Below are positions 7,735-16,291 of a stretch of DNA of 64,000 bases, piece after piece (positions within the stretch are counted from its first letter, which is position 1; each line of letters starts with the position of its first letter). A model generated the notes under the pieces. The model was not told the DNA's origin and made no database searches. It saw nothing but the letters and a program-made list of their open reading frames with translations. Position numbers and translations under genes: made by a program. Origin of the DNA: Paludibacteraceae bacterium (GTDB lineage: Bacteria > Bacteroidota > Bacteroidia > Bacteroidales > Paludibacteraceae). Location: assembly GCA_017649925.1 (NCBI GenBank), contig JAGCFX010000031.1, positions 1-64,000 of the forward strand, in the 5' to 3' direction.

Positions 7735-8840
7735 AACATAGAATAGCTTTTGTTGGAAATAGTGCCTTGACGATGATAAACTTCCGCTTAGGAGTGATGA
7801 AGTCACTGACAAAGCATTATGAAGTGGTTATGATAGCTCCTCCGGATTGTGAGCTTACCTTGTTGGAGGGGACGGAGATACGATTTATCCCTATCGACGT
7901 AGATTGCAAAGGACAAAATCCTATCAACGATATTCGTCTGCTCGCGCAACTGAAACGTATTTATGCGGAAGAACAATTGGATTTTGTTTTCCATTATACT
8001 ATTAAACCCATCATATATGGTTCTATAGCAGCATCTAAATTGGGCATCAAGCACATTGATGTCATCACCGGTTTAGGATATACATTTATCAAACGCAACT
8101 GGCTTTTCTTCCTTTCTTGTCAACTGCATAAGTATGCATTGCGCAATACCAATGCGGTTTGGTTCTTGAATCAAGATGATTGCGATAATTTTGTTAAATG
8201 GCATCTGGTGCAGTCAGAGAAAACACACGTGATTCACGGTGAGGGAGTGGACACCGATCATTTTGTTGCCACAAGGGAACCTGATAAACCTTTTGTATTC
8301 TTGCATTGCGGACGTATGTTGCGCAGTAAGGGAGTAGAGCTATATATTAAAGCCGCAGCGAGACTAAAGAAAGACTATCCGCAAGTTCGTTGGCAATTAT
8401 TAGGGCCGCTCGATGCGCTTAATCCGGACGCTATCCGTCCTACGCAAATGGAAACATGGGTGCGAAATGGTATTGTTGAATACCTGGGCGTCACCAATGA
8501 TGTACGGCCTTTCCTAGAGTGCTGTTCTTGTATGGTTTTGCCATCCTACTATATGGAGGGTGTCCCTCGTTCACTCATGGAAGCCGCAGCTATGGAGCGA
8601 CCTTTAATCGCTACTGATTCCGTCGGATGTAAAGATGTGGTTTTGGATGGTGTAAACGGATTGTTATGTGAGAAACGAAGCCTTGATAGCTTGGTTGATG
8701 CTATGCGTAAGATATTGGAATTACCGGAAGATAAACTACGCTGCATGGGCAAGAAGGGACGTGAACTGATGTTGCGTAAGTTTGATGAGAAAATTATCTT
8801 TAACGAATACCTGAAAATTCTACAAAAATATCTAAAATAA
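7731..8840 (+). CDS. Glycosyltransferase family 4 (PglA/CapM-like)
   Basis: A 369-residue GT-B enzyme. The N-terminal MKHRIAFVGNSALTMINFRL and the segment DVITGLGYTFIKRN followed by AVWFLNQDD resemble the PglA/CapM group, which extends undecaprenyl-diphosphate-linked sugars. The donor-binding part reads MEGVPRSLMEAAAMERP, then ATDSVGCKDVV. It starts at the ATGA junction with the previous gene, and its stop shares one base with the next start (TAATG). Confidence 0.85.
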   Translation: MKHRIAFVGNSALTMINFRLGVMKSLTKHYEVVMIAPPDCELTLLEGTEIRFIPIDVDCKGQNPINDIRLLAQLKRIYAEEQLDFVFHYTIKPIIYGSIAASKLGIKHIDVITGLGYTFIKRNWLFFLSCQLHKYALRNTNAVWFLNQDDCDNFVKWHLVQSEKTHVIHGEGVDTDHFVATREPDKPFVFLHCGRMLRSKGVELYIKAAARLKKDYPQVRWQLLGPLDALNPDAIRPTQMETWVRNGIVEYLGVTNDVRPFLECCSCMVLPSYYMEGVPRSLMEAAAMERPLIATDSVGCKDVVLDGVNGLLCEKRSLDSLVDAMRKILELPEDKLRCMGKKGRELMLRKFDEKIIFNEYLKILQKYLK

Positions 8841-9631
8841 TGCTCAATATATCTATTGTATTGTATAACCCCAAATGGGCAGAAGAGGTCATTCCGCTCG
8901 TGGAAGAATTGTTGCGGGTAAAGAATCTATGCAAGGTTTATCTGTTGGATAACAGTGAGAAGAAATGTGAAAATGTGCCGTTGAAATCGGAGAAATTACG
9001 CTATATGTTCATGGGTTTGAATCTCGGCTACGGGAAAGCACATAATGTCGCTTTACGTGAGAGTGCATTCCAACAAACAGACTTGCATCTTGTGATGAAT
9101 AGTGACATCCGCGTACAAGCAGAAGATATTGATGCTATGCACGATTGGATGATGGCACATCCGCCCGTAGGAATGCTGATGCCGCGAGTAATCAATCCCA
9201 ACGGTACACAACAATATCTTGCCAAGCGCTTACCTTCACCGTTGGATGTGTTTGGGCGTCGATTCTTACCTCAATGTATGATGGTCAAACGCAACAGACG
9301 CTTTGAATTACGCGACCGAGATCTCACGCACCCCATCAATGCACCTTACTTGAGTGGCTGTTTTATGCTGTTACGCACAAAGGCAGCAGTGGAAGCAGGT
9401 TTGTTTGATGAACGATACTTTATGTATCCCGAAGATATTGACCTCACACGTACCATCCATCGCAATTGGATTACACTATATTATCCGCAATGGACAATTA
9501 CTCACGCGCATGCGCGCGCTTCTTACAATAACAAACACATGCTCTGGATTCATATCCAAAACATGTGCCGTTATTTCAATAAATGGGGCTGGTTGCGCGA
9601 CCCTGAGCGTCAAACATTCAATAATCTGTAG
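8840..9631 (+). CDS. Glycosyltransferase family 2, last gene of the glycan operon
   Basis: A 263-residue GT2 protein starting MLNISIVLYNPKW. It has LLDNSEKK in place of the usual DNxS, then LNLGYGKAHNVAL and MNSDIRV, and the acceptor-side PEDIDLTRTIHRN. The N.GYGxAxN motif and short length match the rhamnosyltransferase WbbL-like group. Its last 22 bases overlap the end of the convergent Na/Ca exchanger gene, and no terminator lies between the two. Confidence 0.85.
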   Translation: MLNISIVLYNPKWAEEVIPLVEELLRVKNLCKVYLLDNSEKKCENVPLKSEKLRYMFMGLNLGYGKAHNVALRESAFQQTDLHLVMNSDIRVQAEDIDAMHDWMMAHPPVGMLMPRVINPNGTQQYLAKRLPSPLDVFGRRFLPQCMMVKRNRRFELRDRDLTHPINAPYLSGCFMLLRTKAAVEAGLFDERYFMYPEDIDLTRTIHRNWITLYYPQWTITHAHARASYNNKHMLWIHIQNMCRYFNKWGWLRDPERQTFNNL

Positions 9632-10599
9632 GTTAGATACCCCGCATAAATTACTAATAACAGCGCTCCCGCCCAGCGCTGTATTTTATGCTCGTGGTTA
9701 GTGCTCACAGCCACCCATACAATGCCACTACTCAAAACAACCATCATTGCGTCCAATTCGATACCCTCGTAAGCAGGTAATGGGTGGACAACAGCACTTG
9801 TGCCAAGAACGAAAAATACGTTGAATATATTGCTGCCAATCACGTTGCCTAATGCAATATCGCAGTTCTTCTTGAAAGCTGCAATAACCGATGTGGCCAA
9901 CTCCGGTAGTGAAGTGCCTAAAGCAACAATTGTCAGTCCGATAATAGATTCACTCACACCGCAACGAACGGCAATGTCCACCGCACTCTTCACGATCAGT
10001 TCGCCTCCGATAATCAGTCCTGCTAAACCTACCAATATCAGAACAACGGCTCTGTAAAAAGGGATTTCCTTTACTGCACCTGCGCTTTTCTCCTCTGGAT
10101 GCGCCTTTGCATGGCGGAAAGTCTCATAGAGAAAAATGCAGAAGAAGCCCAAGAGTATGATGCCGCCAACACGATTAATGCCGATAGAGGATGTTCCCCA
10201 TAACTGCGGTATCGTTACAGCTACTAATACGAACAATCCCGCAAGTACGGACAACGGAATGTCAAATAGGCGTGAATGGCGCTGCGATACGATAGGATAA
10301 ACCAGTGCTGTCAGACCGAGAATAACAAAGGTATTGATGATATTGGAGCCCAAAACGTTAGTAATTGCGAGGTCGGTTGTTCCTTCTGCAACAGATACCA
10401 TGTTTACTACAAACTCCGGCATGGAGGTGCCGAAAGCCACAATTGTCAAACCAATTACAATATCGCTGATACCAAACCGCTTTGCAATAGCCGATGCACC
10501 GTCTACTAACCAATCTGCACCTTTTACTAAAGCCATAAAACCGACGATAATTAAAACTATCGCCACCCATACACCATGTGCTAAAAACTGCTCAATCAT
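9610..10599 (-). CDS. Calcium/sodium antiporter (CaCA family)
   Basis: A 329-residue inner-membrane protein with two inverted alpha repeats: FGTSMPEFVVNMVS in the first half and LGTSLPELATSVIA in the second. Each repeat carries the Glu that binds calcium. About ten membrane helices are visible, as in E. coli YrbG and archaeal NCX. It should exchange sodium for calcium across the inner membrane. It is last in the minus-strand run and overlaps ychF by four bases. Confidence 0.92.
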   Translation of the reverse strand: MIEQFLAHGVWVAIVLIIVGFMALVKGADWLVDGASAIAKRFGISDIVIGLTIVAFGTSMPEFVVNMVSVAEGTTDLAITNVLGSNIINTFVILGLTALVYPIVSQRHSRLFDIPLSVLAGLFVLVAVTIPQLWGTSSIGINRVGGIILLGFFCIFLYETFRHAKAHPEEKSAGAVKEIPFYRAVVLILVGLAGLIIGGELIVKSAVDIAVRCGVSESIIGLTIVALGTSLPELATSVIAAFKKNCDIALGNVIGSNIFNVFFVLGTSAVVHPLPAYEGIELDAMMVVLSSGIVWVAVSTNHEHKIQRWAGALLLVIYAGYLTYRLLNV

Positions 10600-11702
10600 A
10601 CATTAAAGAGGAAATGCATTATATCTCCGTCCTGCACCAAATAATCTTTTCCTTCGGTAGCCAACTTACCTGCTGCTCGGCATTGTGCTTCGCCACCAAG
10701 TGCAATAAAATCATCATACTTAATAACTTCAGCACGAATAAAACCGCGCTCAAAATCGGTATGAATAACGCCAGCACATTGCGGCGCCTTGGCACCTGCT
10801 TTGAATGTCCAAGCCCGCACTTCATCGCTTCCTGCAGTAAGGAATGTGCGAAGGTTGAGCAGCGCGTAAGCCGCTTTGATAAGTCGGTTAACTCCGGATT
10901 CGTGAAGACCTAATTCTTCAAGGAACATCTCACGTTCTTCATAAGTCTCCAATTCTGCTATCTCGCTCTCTATCTTTGCTGCCAAAACCAATACCTGTGC
11001 ATCCTCATCTTTTACCGCTTCTTTCACCTGTTCCACATAGGCATTTCCCGTCACCGCGGATGCCTCATCAACATTGCAGACATACATAACTGGTTTGTTA
11101 GTTAATAGAAACAAGTCTTTCGCAGCCGCCTCTTGGTCTTTGTTTTCCAACTCTACGGTACGTGCATTCTTACCTTGAGATAATGCTTCGCGATACTTAA
11201 CCAGCACTTCCAACTGTAACTTGGCTTGCTTGTCGCCTCCTGCCTTTGCCGCCTTCTCGCATTTCTGAATGCGTGATTCTACCGTTTCTAAGTCCTTTAG
11301 TTGCAACTCTGCATCAATAATTTCTTTATCGCGCACGGGGTTCACTGTTCCGTCAACATGCACCACATTCTCATCGTCAAAGCATCGCAATACATGAATA
11401 ATGGCATCTGTCTCGCGAATATTGGCGAGAAATTTATTACCTAAGCCTTCCCCTTTGCTGGCTCCTTTTACCAAACCGGCTATATCTACAATTTCAACGG
11501 TCGTTGGTATCACGCCGCGTTCCGGTTTGCAGAGTTCCCCCAACTTGATTAAGCGTTCATCTGGAACTGTGATAACGCCTACGTTTGGTTCTATGGTGCA
11601 AAAAGGGAAATTAGCACTCTGCGCCTTTGCGTTACTCAAACAATTAAAAAGGGTGCTTTTGCCCACATTCGGCAGCCCTACTATTCCACATTGTAATGAC
11701 AT
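10596..11702 (-). CDS. ychF: Redox-regulated ATPase/GTPase YchF
   Basis: A 368-residue protein of the Obg superfamily. It begins MSLQCGIVGLPNVGKSTLFN, giving the P-loop directly. It then has the switch region GVIPTTVEIVDIAGLVKGAS, a coiled-coil insertion and the C-terminal TGS-like domain ending GDIMHFLFNV. Length matches the family. YchF (OLA1 in eukaryotes) binds ribosomes and hydrolyses ATP better than GTP. It follows the NlpC/P60 gene after 15 bases. Confidence 0.96.
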   Translation of the reverse strand: MSLQCGIVGLPNVGKSTLFNCLSNAKAQSANFPFCTIEPNVGVITVPDERLIKLGELCKPERGVIPTTVEIVDIAGLVKGASKGEGLGNKFLANIRETDAIIHVLRCFDDENVVHVDGTVNPVRDKEIIDAELQLKDLETVESRIQKCEKAAKAGGDKQAKLQLEVLVKYREALSQGKNARTVELENKDQEAAAKDLFLLTNKPVMYVCNVDEASAVTGNAYVEQVKEAVKDEDAQVLVLAAKIESEIAELETYEEREMFLEELGLHESGVNRLIKAAYALLNLRTFLTAGSDEVRAWTFKAGAKAPQCAGVIHTDFERGFIRAEVIKYDDFIALGGEAQCRAAGKLATEGKDYLVQDGDIMHFLFNV

Positions 11703-11717
11703 ATGACTTACTTTTAT

Positions 11718-12503
11718 TTAATATCTTTTAATTAAAATCAAATGATGACTATAGTCTCCTTGCTCCGCATTAAAAATTCCGGTTTCATCGAGCTTTTCTA
11801 CCTTAACACGGCCGGAGCAATGAATTACACGTCCACTATCAATCACTATTCCCACGTGACTGATTTTGCCGTCATGATGATCAAAGAAGACAAGGTCTCC
11901 TGTTTGTGCATTTTGAAGATTTGTTATCTTACGTCCTTGCGTAGCTTGTTCGCTTGCATTGCGCAATAATTGTTTCCCGAATAAACTCATCACCACTTGC
12001 GTGAAACCTGAGCAATCCATACCCATGGCATTCTTTCCTCCCCATAAGTATGGGGTGTTCAAAAAGAAACGAACCGATTGGAATAGGTTCGGTTGATTCA
12101 GTTCCAAAGGTTTCTCAATCACCATGCTCGAGTCGATCCGAAAACCTACGCCCAGCACCTCAAAATGCCCGTCTTTGTAGTTTGTTAAGCGGGTACCGGC
12201 CGTCAGTGGAATCGTTTGATTGTTGTTCTCACTCATGGCATATACCATCGGCATACTGACCCGCGCAGCACTCTTCAGAGCAGCACTATATTGCTTATAT
12301 TCCTCCGGTTTCATCGGAGAAATCATTTTTGCATCTACCCATCCTTCTTGACCGTCCGCATCTAGTTTAATTCGCTTCCAGCGTGGTTGTTCTTCAAGAA
12401 TCGTACACAATTCTCCGAACAACATCTGTGTGGTCTGCTCTGCCCCTTCTCTCGCTTCTGCCCGCATCGGGACAATACTATGTAATGCGATCGCTTTTAC
12501 CAT
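11718..12503 (-). CDS. NlpC/P60 peptidase with SH3 domain (YkfC-like)
   Basis: A 261-residue protein without a signal peptide. Residues 1 to about 65 form an SH3-like domain (GELCTILEEQPRWKRIKLD). The C-terminal half is an NlpC/P60 catalytic domain with NTPYLWGGKNAMGMDCSGF (catalytic Cys) and DGKISHVGIVID (catalytic His). The architecture and the lack of export signal fit a cytoplasmic gamma-D-glutamyl-diamino-acid endopeptidase that trims imported wall peptides, like Bacillus YkfC. It overlaps nadB by seven bases. Confidence 0.85.
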   Translation of the reverse strand: MVKAIALHSIVPMRAEAREGAEQTTQMLFGELCTILEEQPRWKRIKLDADGQEGWVDAKMISPMKPEEYKQYSAALKSAARVSMPMVYAMSENNNQTIPLTAGTRLTNYKDGHFEVLGVGFRIDSSMVIEKPLELNQPNLFQSVRFFLNTPYLWGGKNAMGMDCSGFTQVVMSLFGKQLLRNASEQATQGRKITNLQNAQTGDLVFFDHHDGKISHVGIVIDSGRVIHCSGRVKVEKLDETGIFNAEQGDYSHHLILIKRY

Positions 12504-14098
12504 ACTTCTTGTGGATGTTCGGATTCTTTCTTGGGATAATCGATGGAGTAATGCAGTCCGCGGCTTTCTTTACGCTCCAAGGCTTGACGAGTGATGAGGT
12601 AGCCGACATTAATCATGTTTCTCAATTCACAAATATCTTTTGTCGCTTTGACGCGTTTGAAGAGTGCCTCCGTCTCCTCATATAATAGGTCAAGTCGCTC
12701 CCATGCGCGGCGCAGACGTAAATCCGAACGTACGATACCGACGTAGGTGGACATGATTTGCCCTACTTCTTTGACATCTTGTGCAATCAACACACGTTCT
12801 TCGTTACTCAGTGTACCTTCATCATTCCAAGCGGGAATTTGTTCGTTGAAATCGTAATTTTCTATTATGCTTAGACTATGTTTTGCCGCAGCATCGGCAT
12901 ACACAACCGCTTCAATAAGCGAATTGGAAGCCAATCGGTTGCCACCATGCAAACCTGTACAAGAACACTCTCCTACCGCGTAGAGACGATGAATAGTAGA
13001 TTGACCGTCCAAATCCACTTTGATGCCACCGCACATGTAATGTGCGCAAGGGGCAACGGGGATGTAATCTTTTGTGATGTCAATGCCGATGCTTAAGCAT
13101 TTGGCATAGATATTCGGGAAATGATGTTTGGTTTCTTCGGGATCCTTGTGAGTGACATCAAGGCATACATGATCGATAGCATGAATCTTCATCTCGTTAT
13201 CTATCGCGCGAGCGACAATATCACGCGGCGCGAGCGAGAGACGTGGATCATATTTCTGCATAAACTCCTCGCCGTTCGGAAGTCTCAATATACCACCATA
13301 GCCGCGCATGGCTTCCGTAATAAGGTAGGCGGGATGGGTTTCTTTTGGGTTAAACAGACTCGTCGGATGGAACTGTACGAACTCCATGTCCTTAACCAAG
13401 CCTTTGGCACGGTAAACCATTGCAATACCATCTCCGGTAGCGATCTCAGGATTGGTGGTCGTGGCATAAACAGCACCTGTTCCGCCGGTGGCCATAAGAG
13501 TTATTCGACTAAGATAGGTGTCAATTTTCTGCGTCTTGGGGTTAAGAATATACGCGCCGTAGCATTCAATATCCGGAGTGCGGCGCGTAACCCGTACACC
13601 CAGATGGTGTTGCGTGATGATCTCTACAGCAAAATGGTTTTCCAAAACATCAATATACGGATTAGCCCGCACTGCCGCCATTAAGCCACGTTGAATCTCT
13701 GCACCGGTATCATCGGCGTGATGCAGAATACGAAATTCAGAGTGTCCTCCTTCGCGATGAAGATCGAAGTTCCCATCCTCTTTCTTGTCGAAGTTAACAC
13801 CCCAGTTAACGAGTTCCTCGATGCCTTTTGGTGCATTGCGGACCACTTGCTCCACAGCAGCTGGGTCGCTCAACCAATCGCCTGCGACCATCGTGTCGTG
13901 GATGTGTTTCTCAAAGTCATCCACCAATAGGTTCGTTACGGAGGCAATACCTCCCTGAGCTTTGGCAGTATTTGCTTCTTCGAGCTTCGTCTTACAGCAT
14001 AAAACTATGCGATATTTCTCCGCACGCGCTACTTTAAGTGCAAAACTCATACCGGCTACACCGCCGCCGATAATTAAAAAATCGTATTTTTTTGTCAT
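12497..14098 (-). CDS. nadB: L-aspartate oxidase
   Basis: A 533-residue flavoprotein. It starts MTKKYDFLIIGGGVAGMSFA (dinucleotide-binding fold) and continues with NTAKAQGGIASV, REGGHSEFRILHHAD and GECSCTGLHGGNRLASNSL, all diagnostic of NadB within the succinate dehydrogenase flavoprotein superfamily. It oxidises L-aspartate to iminoaspartate, the first step of de novo NAD synthesis. I chose ATG 14098 over an upstream ATG at 14128, which would overlap comF; the chosen start leaves a one-base gap. nadA and nadC are not in the window. Confidence 0.95.
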   Translation of the reverse strand: MTKKYDFLIIGGGVAGMSFALKVARAEKYRIVLCCKTKLEEANTAKAQGGIASVTNLLVDDFEKHIHDTMVAGDWLSDPAAVEQVVRNAPKGIEELVNWGVNFDKKEDGNFDLHREGGHSEFRILHHADDTGAEIQRGLMAAVRANPYIDVLENHFAVEIITQHHLGVRVTRRTPDIECYGAYILNPKTQKIDTYLSRITLMATGGTGAVYATTTNPEIATGDGIAMVYRAKGLVKDMEFVQFHPTSLFNPKETHPAYLITEAMRGYGGILRLPNGEEFMQKYDPRLSLAPRDIVARAIDNEMKIHAIDHVCLDVTHKDPEETKHHFPNIYAKCLSIGIDITKDYIPVAPCAHYMCGGIKVDLDGQSTIHRLYAVGECSCTGLHGGNRLASNSLIEAVVYADAAAKHSLSIIENYDFNEQIPAWNDEGTLSNEERVLIAQDVKEVGQIMSTYVGIVRSDLRLRRAWERLDLLYEETEALFKRVKATKDICELRNMINVGYLITRQALERKESRGLHYSIDYPKKESEHPQEVW

Positions 14099-14099
14099 A

Positions 14100-14822
14100 T
14101 TACCTTGCTTTGCAAAGCGCAAAGACACTAAATGTTGCTTTTCTGAAACGTTTCATTACCTTTAGGCAACTCCTCATCGTCTCTCCAGTTGTTATTAAGT
14201 CGTCTACCACCAAAATATGTTTGCCATACATTTGTTCAGGATGATTGACGGCAAATGCATCTGCCACGTTGGATTTTCGTCCTTCTCCGTCTTGTAATGC
14301 TTGTTTCGGGGTGTTCTTTATACGTTGCACATGCGTCGTGTCAATCGGTATTCCTGTCAATTCGCTTATGCCACGTGCTATATACTCTGATTGGTTGTAG
14401 CCGCGCTCGCGCATTCGTTTCGGATGCAGCGGCATCGGCACAATTACATCGATTTCATCGAAGAAATTCTCGTTCTGCAAATCTAACACTGCCTGTCGCC
14501 CTAACCAAAATCCCAATTCCGGTTGATCCGCATATTTCATCTTATGAATAACGCGTTGCAGCGGGTGTCCTTTTTCATAGAACAAATATGCCGCCGCTCT
14601 ATTGAGGTGCATAGCATGCTTACGCGCTACCATCTGCGGCCCACCGCCCGTCAAAGCCGTCTCGGTATCATTCTCCCTTATCACGTCTTGTTCCGTGCGT
14701 GGTAACCGACACCAGCATTTTGGACAAATCCATTCAATGTGTTCCAATGCTGCCTGTTCGTTGCTGATGTACGCCCCGCACATCGGGCATGTTCGCGGAT
14801 AGAAAAGACTAAAGAGTGACAC
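14100..14822 (-). CDS. comF: ComF family phosphoribosyltransferase-like protein
   Basis: A 240-residue protein with an N-terminal zinc-binding segment (CPMCGAYISN, then ICPKCWCRL). A C-terminal type I phosphoribosyltransferase fold carries the PRPP loop HILVVDDLITTGETM and DVIVPMPLHPKRMRERGYNQSE. These are the hallmarks of ComF/GntX, which is required for DNA uptake in competent bacteria. Its role in Bacteroidota is not established. It overlaps uxaA by 14 bases. Confidence 0.9.
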   Translation of the reverse strand: MSLFSLFYPRTCPMCGAYISNEQAALEHIEWICPKCWCRLPRTEQDVIRENDTETALTGGGPQMVARKHAMHLNRAAAYLFYEKGHPLQRVIHKMKYADQPELGFWLGRQAVLDLQNENFFDEIDVIVPMPLHPKRMRERGYNQSEYIARGISELTGIPIDTTHVQRIKNTPKQALQDGEGRKSNVADAFAVNHPEQMYGKHILVVDDLITTGETMRSCLKVMKRFRKATFSVFALCKAR

Positions 14823-16290
14823 CGTTTTTGAAGATTGCTATTTCGTGGTAGCCGTTCTTTTCGTTATTTGTTTGTGTGCCGTTAGCTACGTCTATCACAA
14901 AGTCCGCAAAACGCTTTGCAACTTGGTCCATTGGCTCGCCTTCGGCTATAACACCGGCATTAAAGTCTATCCAGTTCGGTTTGTTATGGTACAGCGTGGA
15001 ATTGGTGGAGATTTTCATAGTCGGTACGTAGGTTCCAAAAGGAGTGCCTCTACCGGTAGTGAAGAGTACCATATGACAACCGCAGGAAGCTAGTGCTGTT
15101 GATGCTACTAGGTCATTGCCCGGCGCAGAAAGAAGATTGAGTCCTTTCACTTGCAGTCGTTCGCCGTAAGGCATCACGCCGCGCACAAGTGATTTGCCGC
15201 ATTTCTGTGTACAGCCGAGCGCTTTGTCCTCCAATGTGGAAATACCACCGGCTTTGTTACCGGGACTTGGGTTCTCGCCAACAGGCTCGCCATGAGAGAG
15301 AAAATAATCCTTAAAATCGTTGATCAAATGAACGGTTTGTTCAAACAATTCTCGGTTGGCACAGCGATCCATGAGAATAGTTTCTGCACCGAACATCTCC
15401 GGAACTTCCGTGAGAACTGTTGTACCGCCTTGTGCTACAAGCCAATCACTCAAACAACCAAGTAGCGGGTTGGCTGTTATACCGCTAAAGCCGTCTGAAC
15501 CGCCGCATTTGAGTCCTACGCGCAGCTCGCTTAAAGGTATCGGTTCGCGCTTATCGTGCTGTGTTTTAGTGTACAATTCGCGGAGAATAGGCATGCAGTA
15601 TTCCACTTCATCGCCTTCTATCTTCTGCGTTACAACAAATTTTACACGGTCTTCATCTATTTGACCGCAGAATTCTTTGAAAACATCCGGTTGGTTATTC
15701 TCGCAACCAAGACTGACCACGAGTATTGCGCCTGCATTCGGATGATGAATCATGTCGCGCAAGATTTTCTTGGTATTCTCATGATCATCGCCTAATTGGG
15801 AACAGCCGTAGTTATGCGGGAAAGCAAAGATATTTTCCGCTCCTGTCTCCTGGCGAAGACGGTCTGCACATTTCTGGATAATACCATTGACGCAACCGAC
15901 GGTAGGAATAATCCACACCTCATTACGGATGCCGACTTGTCCGTCTTTGCGGCGATAGCCCATAAAAGTTCTGGATTCATCGGGAATGTCAAGCACCACC
16001 TCTTTTGGATGATACTCATAGGAGAGGAGTCCGGCAAGGTTGGTTTTGATGTTGTTCTCGTTCATCCAGGAACCTGCTTTCTTAGGCTCGCGAGCATGAC
16101 CAATCGGGAAGCCATACTTAATGATGTTCTCGTCTAGTGCCAGGTCTTTGATGGCAATCTTATGTCCGGCAGGAACGTCTTCCTGGACTACGATTTTTTT
16201 GCCGTCTACTTCAATAACCGCTCCTGCGGATTGTGGTTGTATTGCTACTACCACATTATCCGCAGGATTGATTTTAAGAATATTTGTCAT
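14809..16290 (-). CDS. uxaA: Altronate dehydratase
   Basis: A 493-residue protein of the UxaA/GarD family. The N-terminal SAF domain (residues 1 to about 100) contains QEDVPAGHKIAIKDLALDE. The large C-terminal domain has TVGCVNGIIQKCADRL, FPHNYGCSQLGDDHENT, LRVGLKCGGSDGFSGITANP and CGCHMVLFTTGRGTPFG. It dehydrates D-altronate to 2-keto-3-deoxygluconate in galacturonate breakdown. It starts two bases after uxaB ends. uxaC and the KDG kinase and aldolase are not in the window. Confidence 0.93.
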   Translation of the reverse strand: MTNILKINPADNVVVAIQPQSAGAVIEVDGKKIVVQEDVPAGHKIAIKDLALDENIIKYGFPIGHAREPKKAGSWMNENNIKTNLAGLLSYEYHPKEVVLDIPDESRTFMGYRRKDGQVGIRNEVWIIPTVGCVNGIIQKCADRLRQETGAENIFAFPHNYGCSQLGDDHENTKKILRDMIHHPNAGAILVVSLGCENNQPDVFKEFCGQIDEDRVKFVVTQKIEGDEVEYCMPILRELYTKTQHDKREPIPLSELRVGLKCGGSDGFSGITANPLLGCLSDWLVAQGGTTVLTEVPEMFGAETILMDRCANRELFEQTVHLINDFKDYFLSHGEPVGENPSPGNKAGGISTLEDKALGCTQKCGKSLVRGVMPYGERLQVKGLNLLSAPGNDLVASTALASCGCHMVLFTTGRGTPFGTYVPTMKISTNSTLYHNKPNWIDFNAGVIAEGEPMDQVAKRFADFVIDVANGTQTNNEKNGYHEIAIFKNGVTL

Positions 16291-16291
16291 A

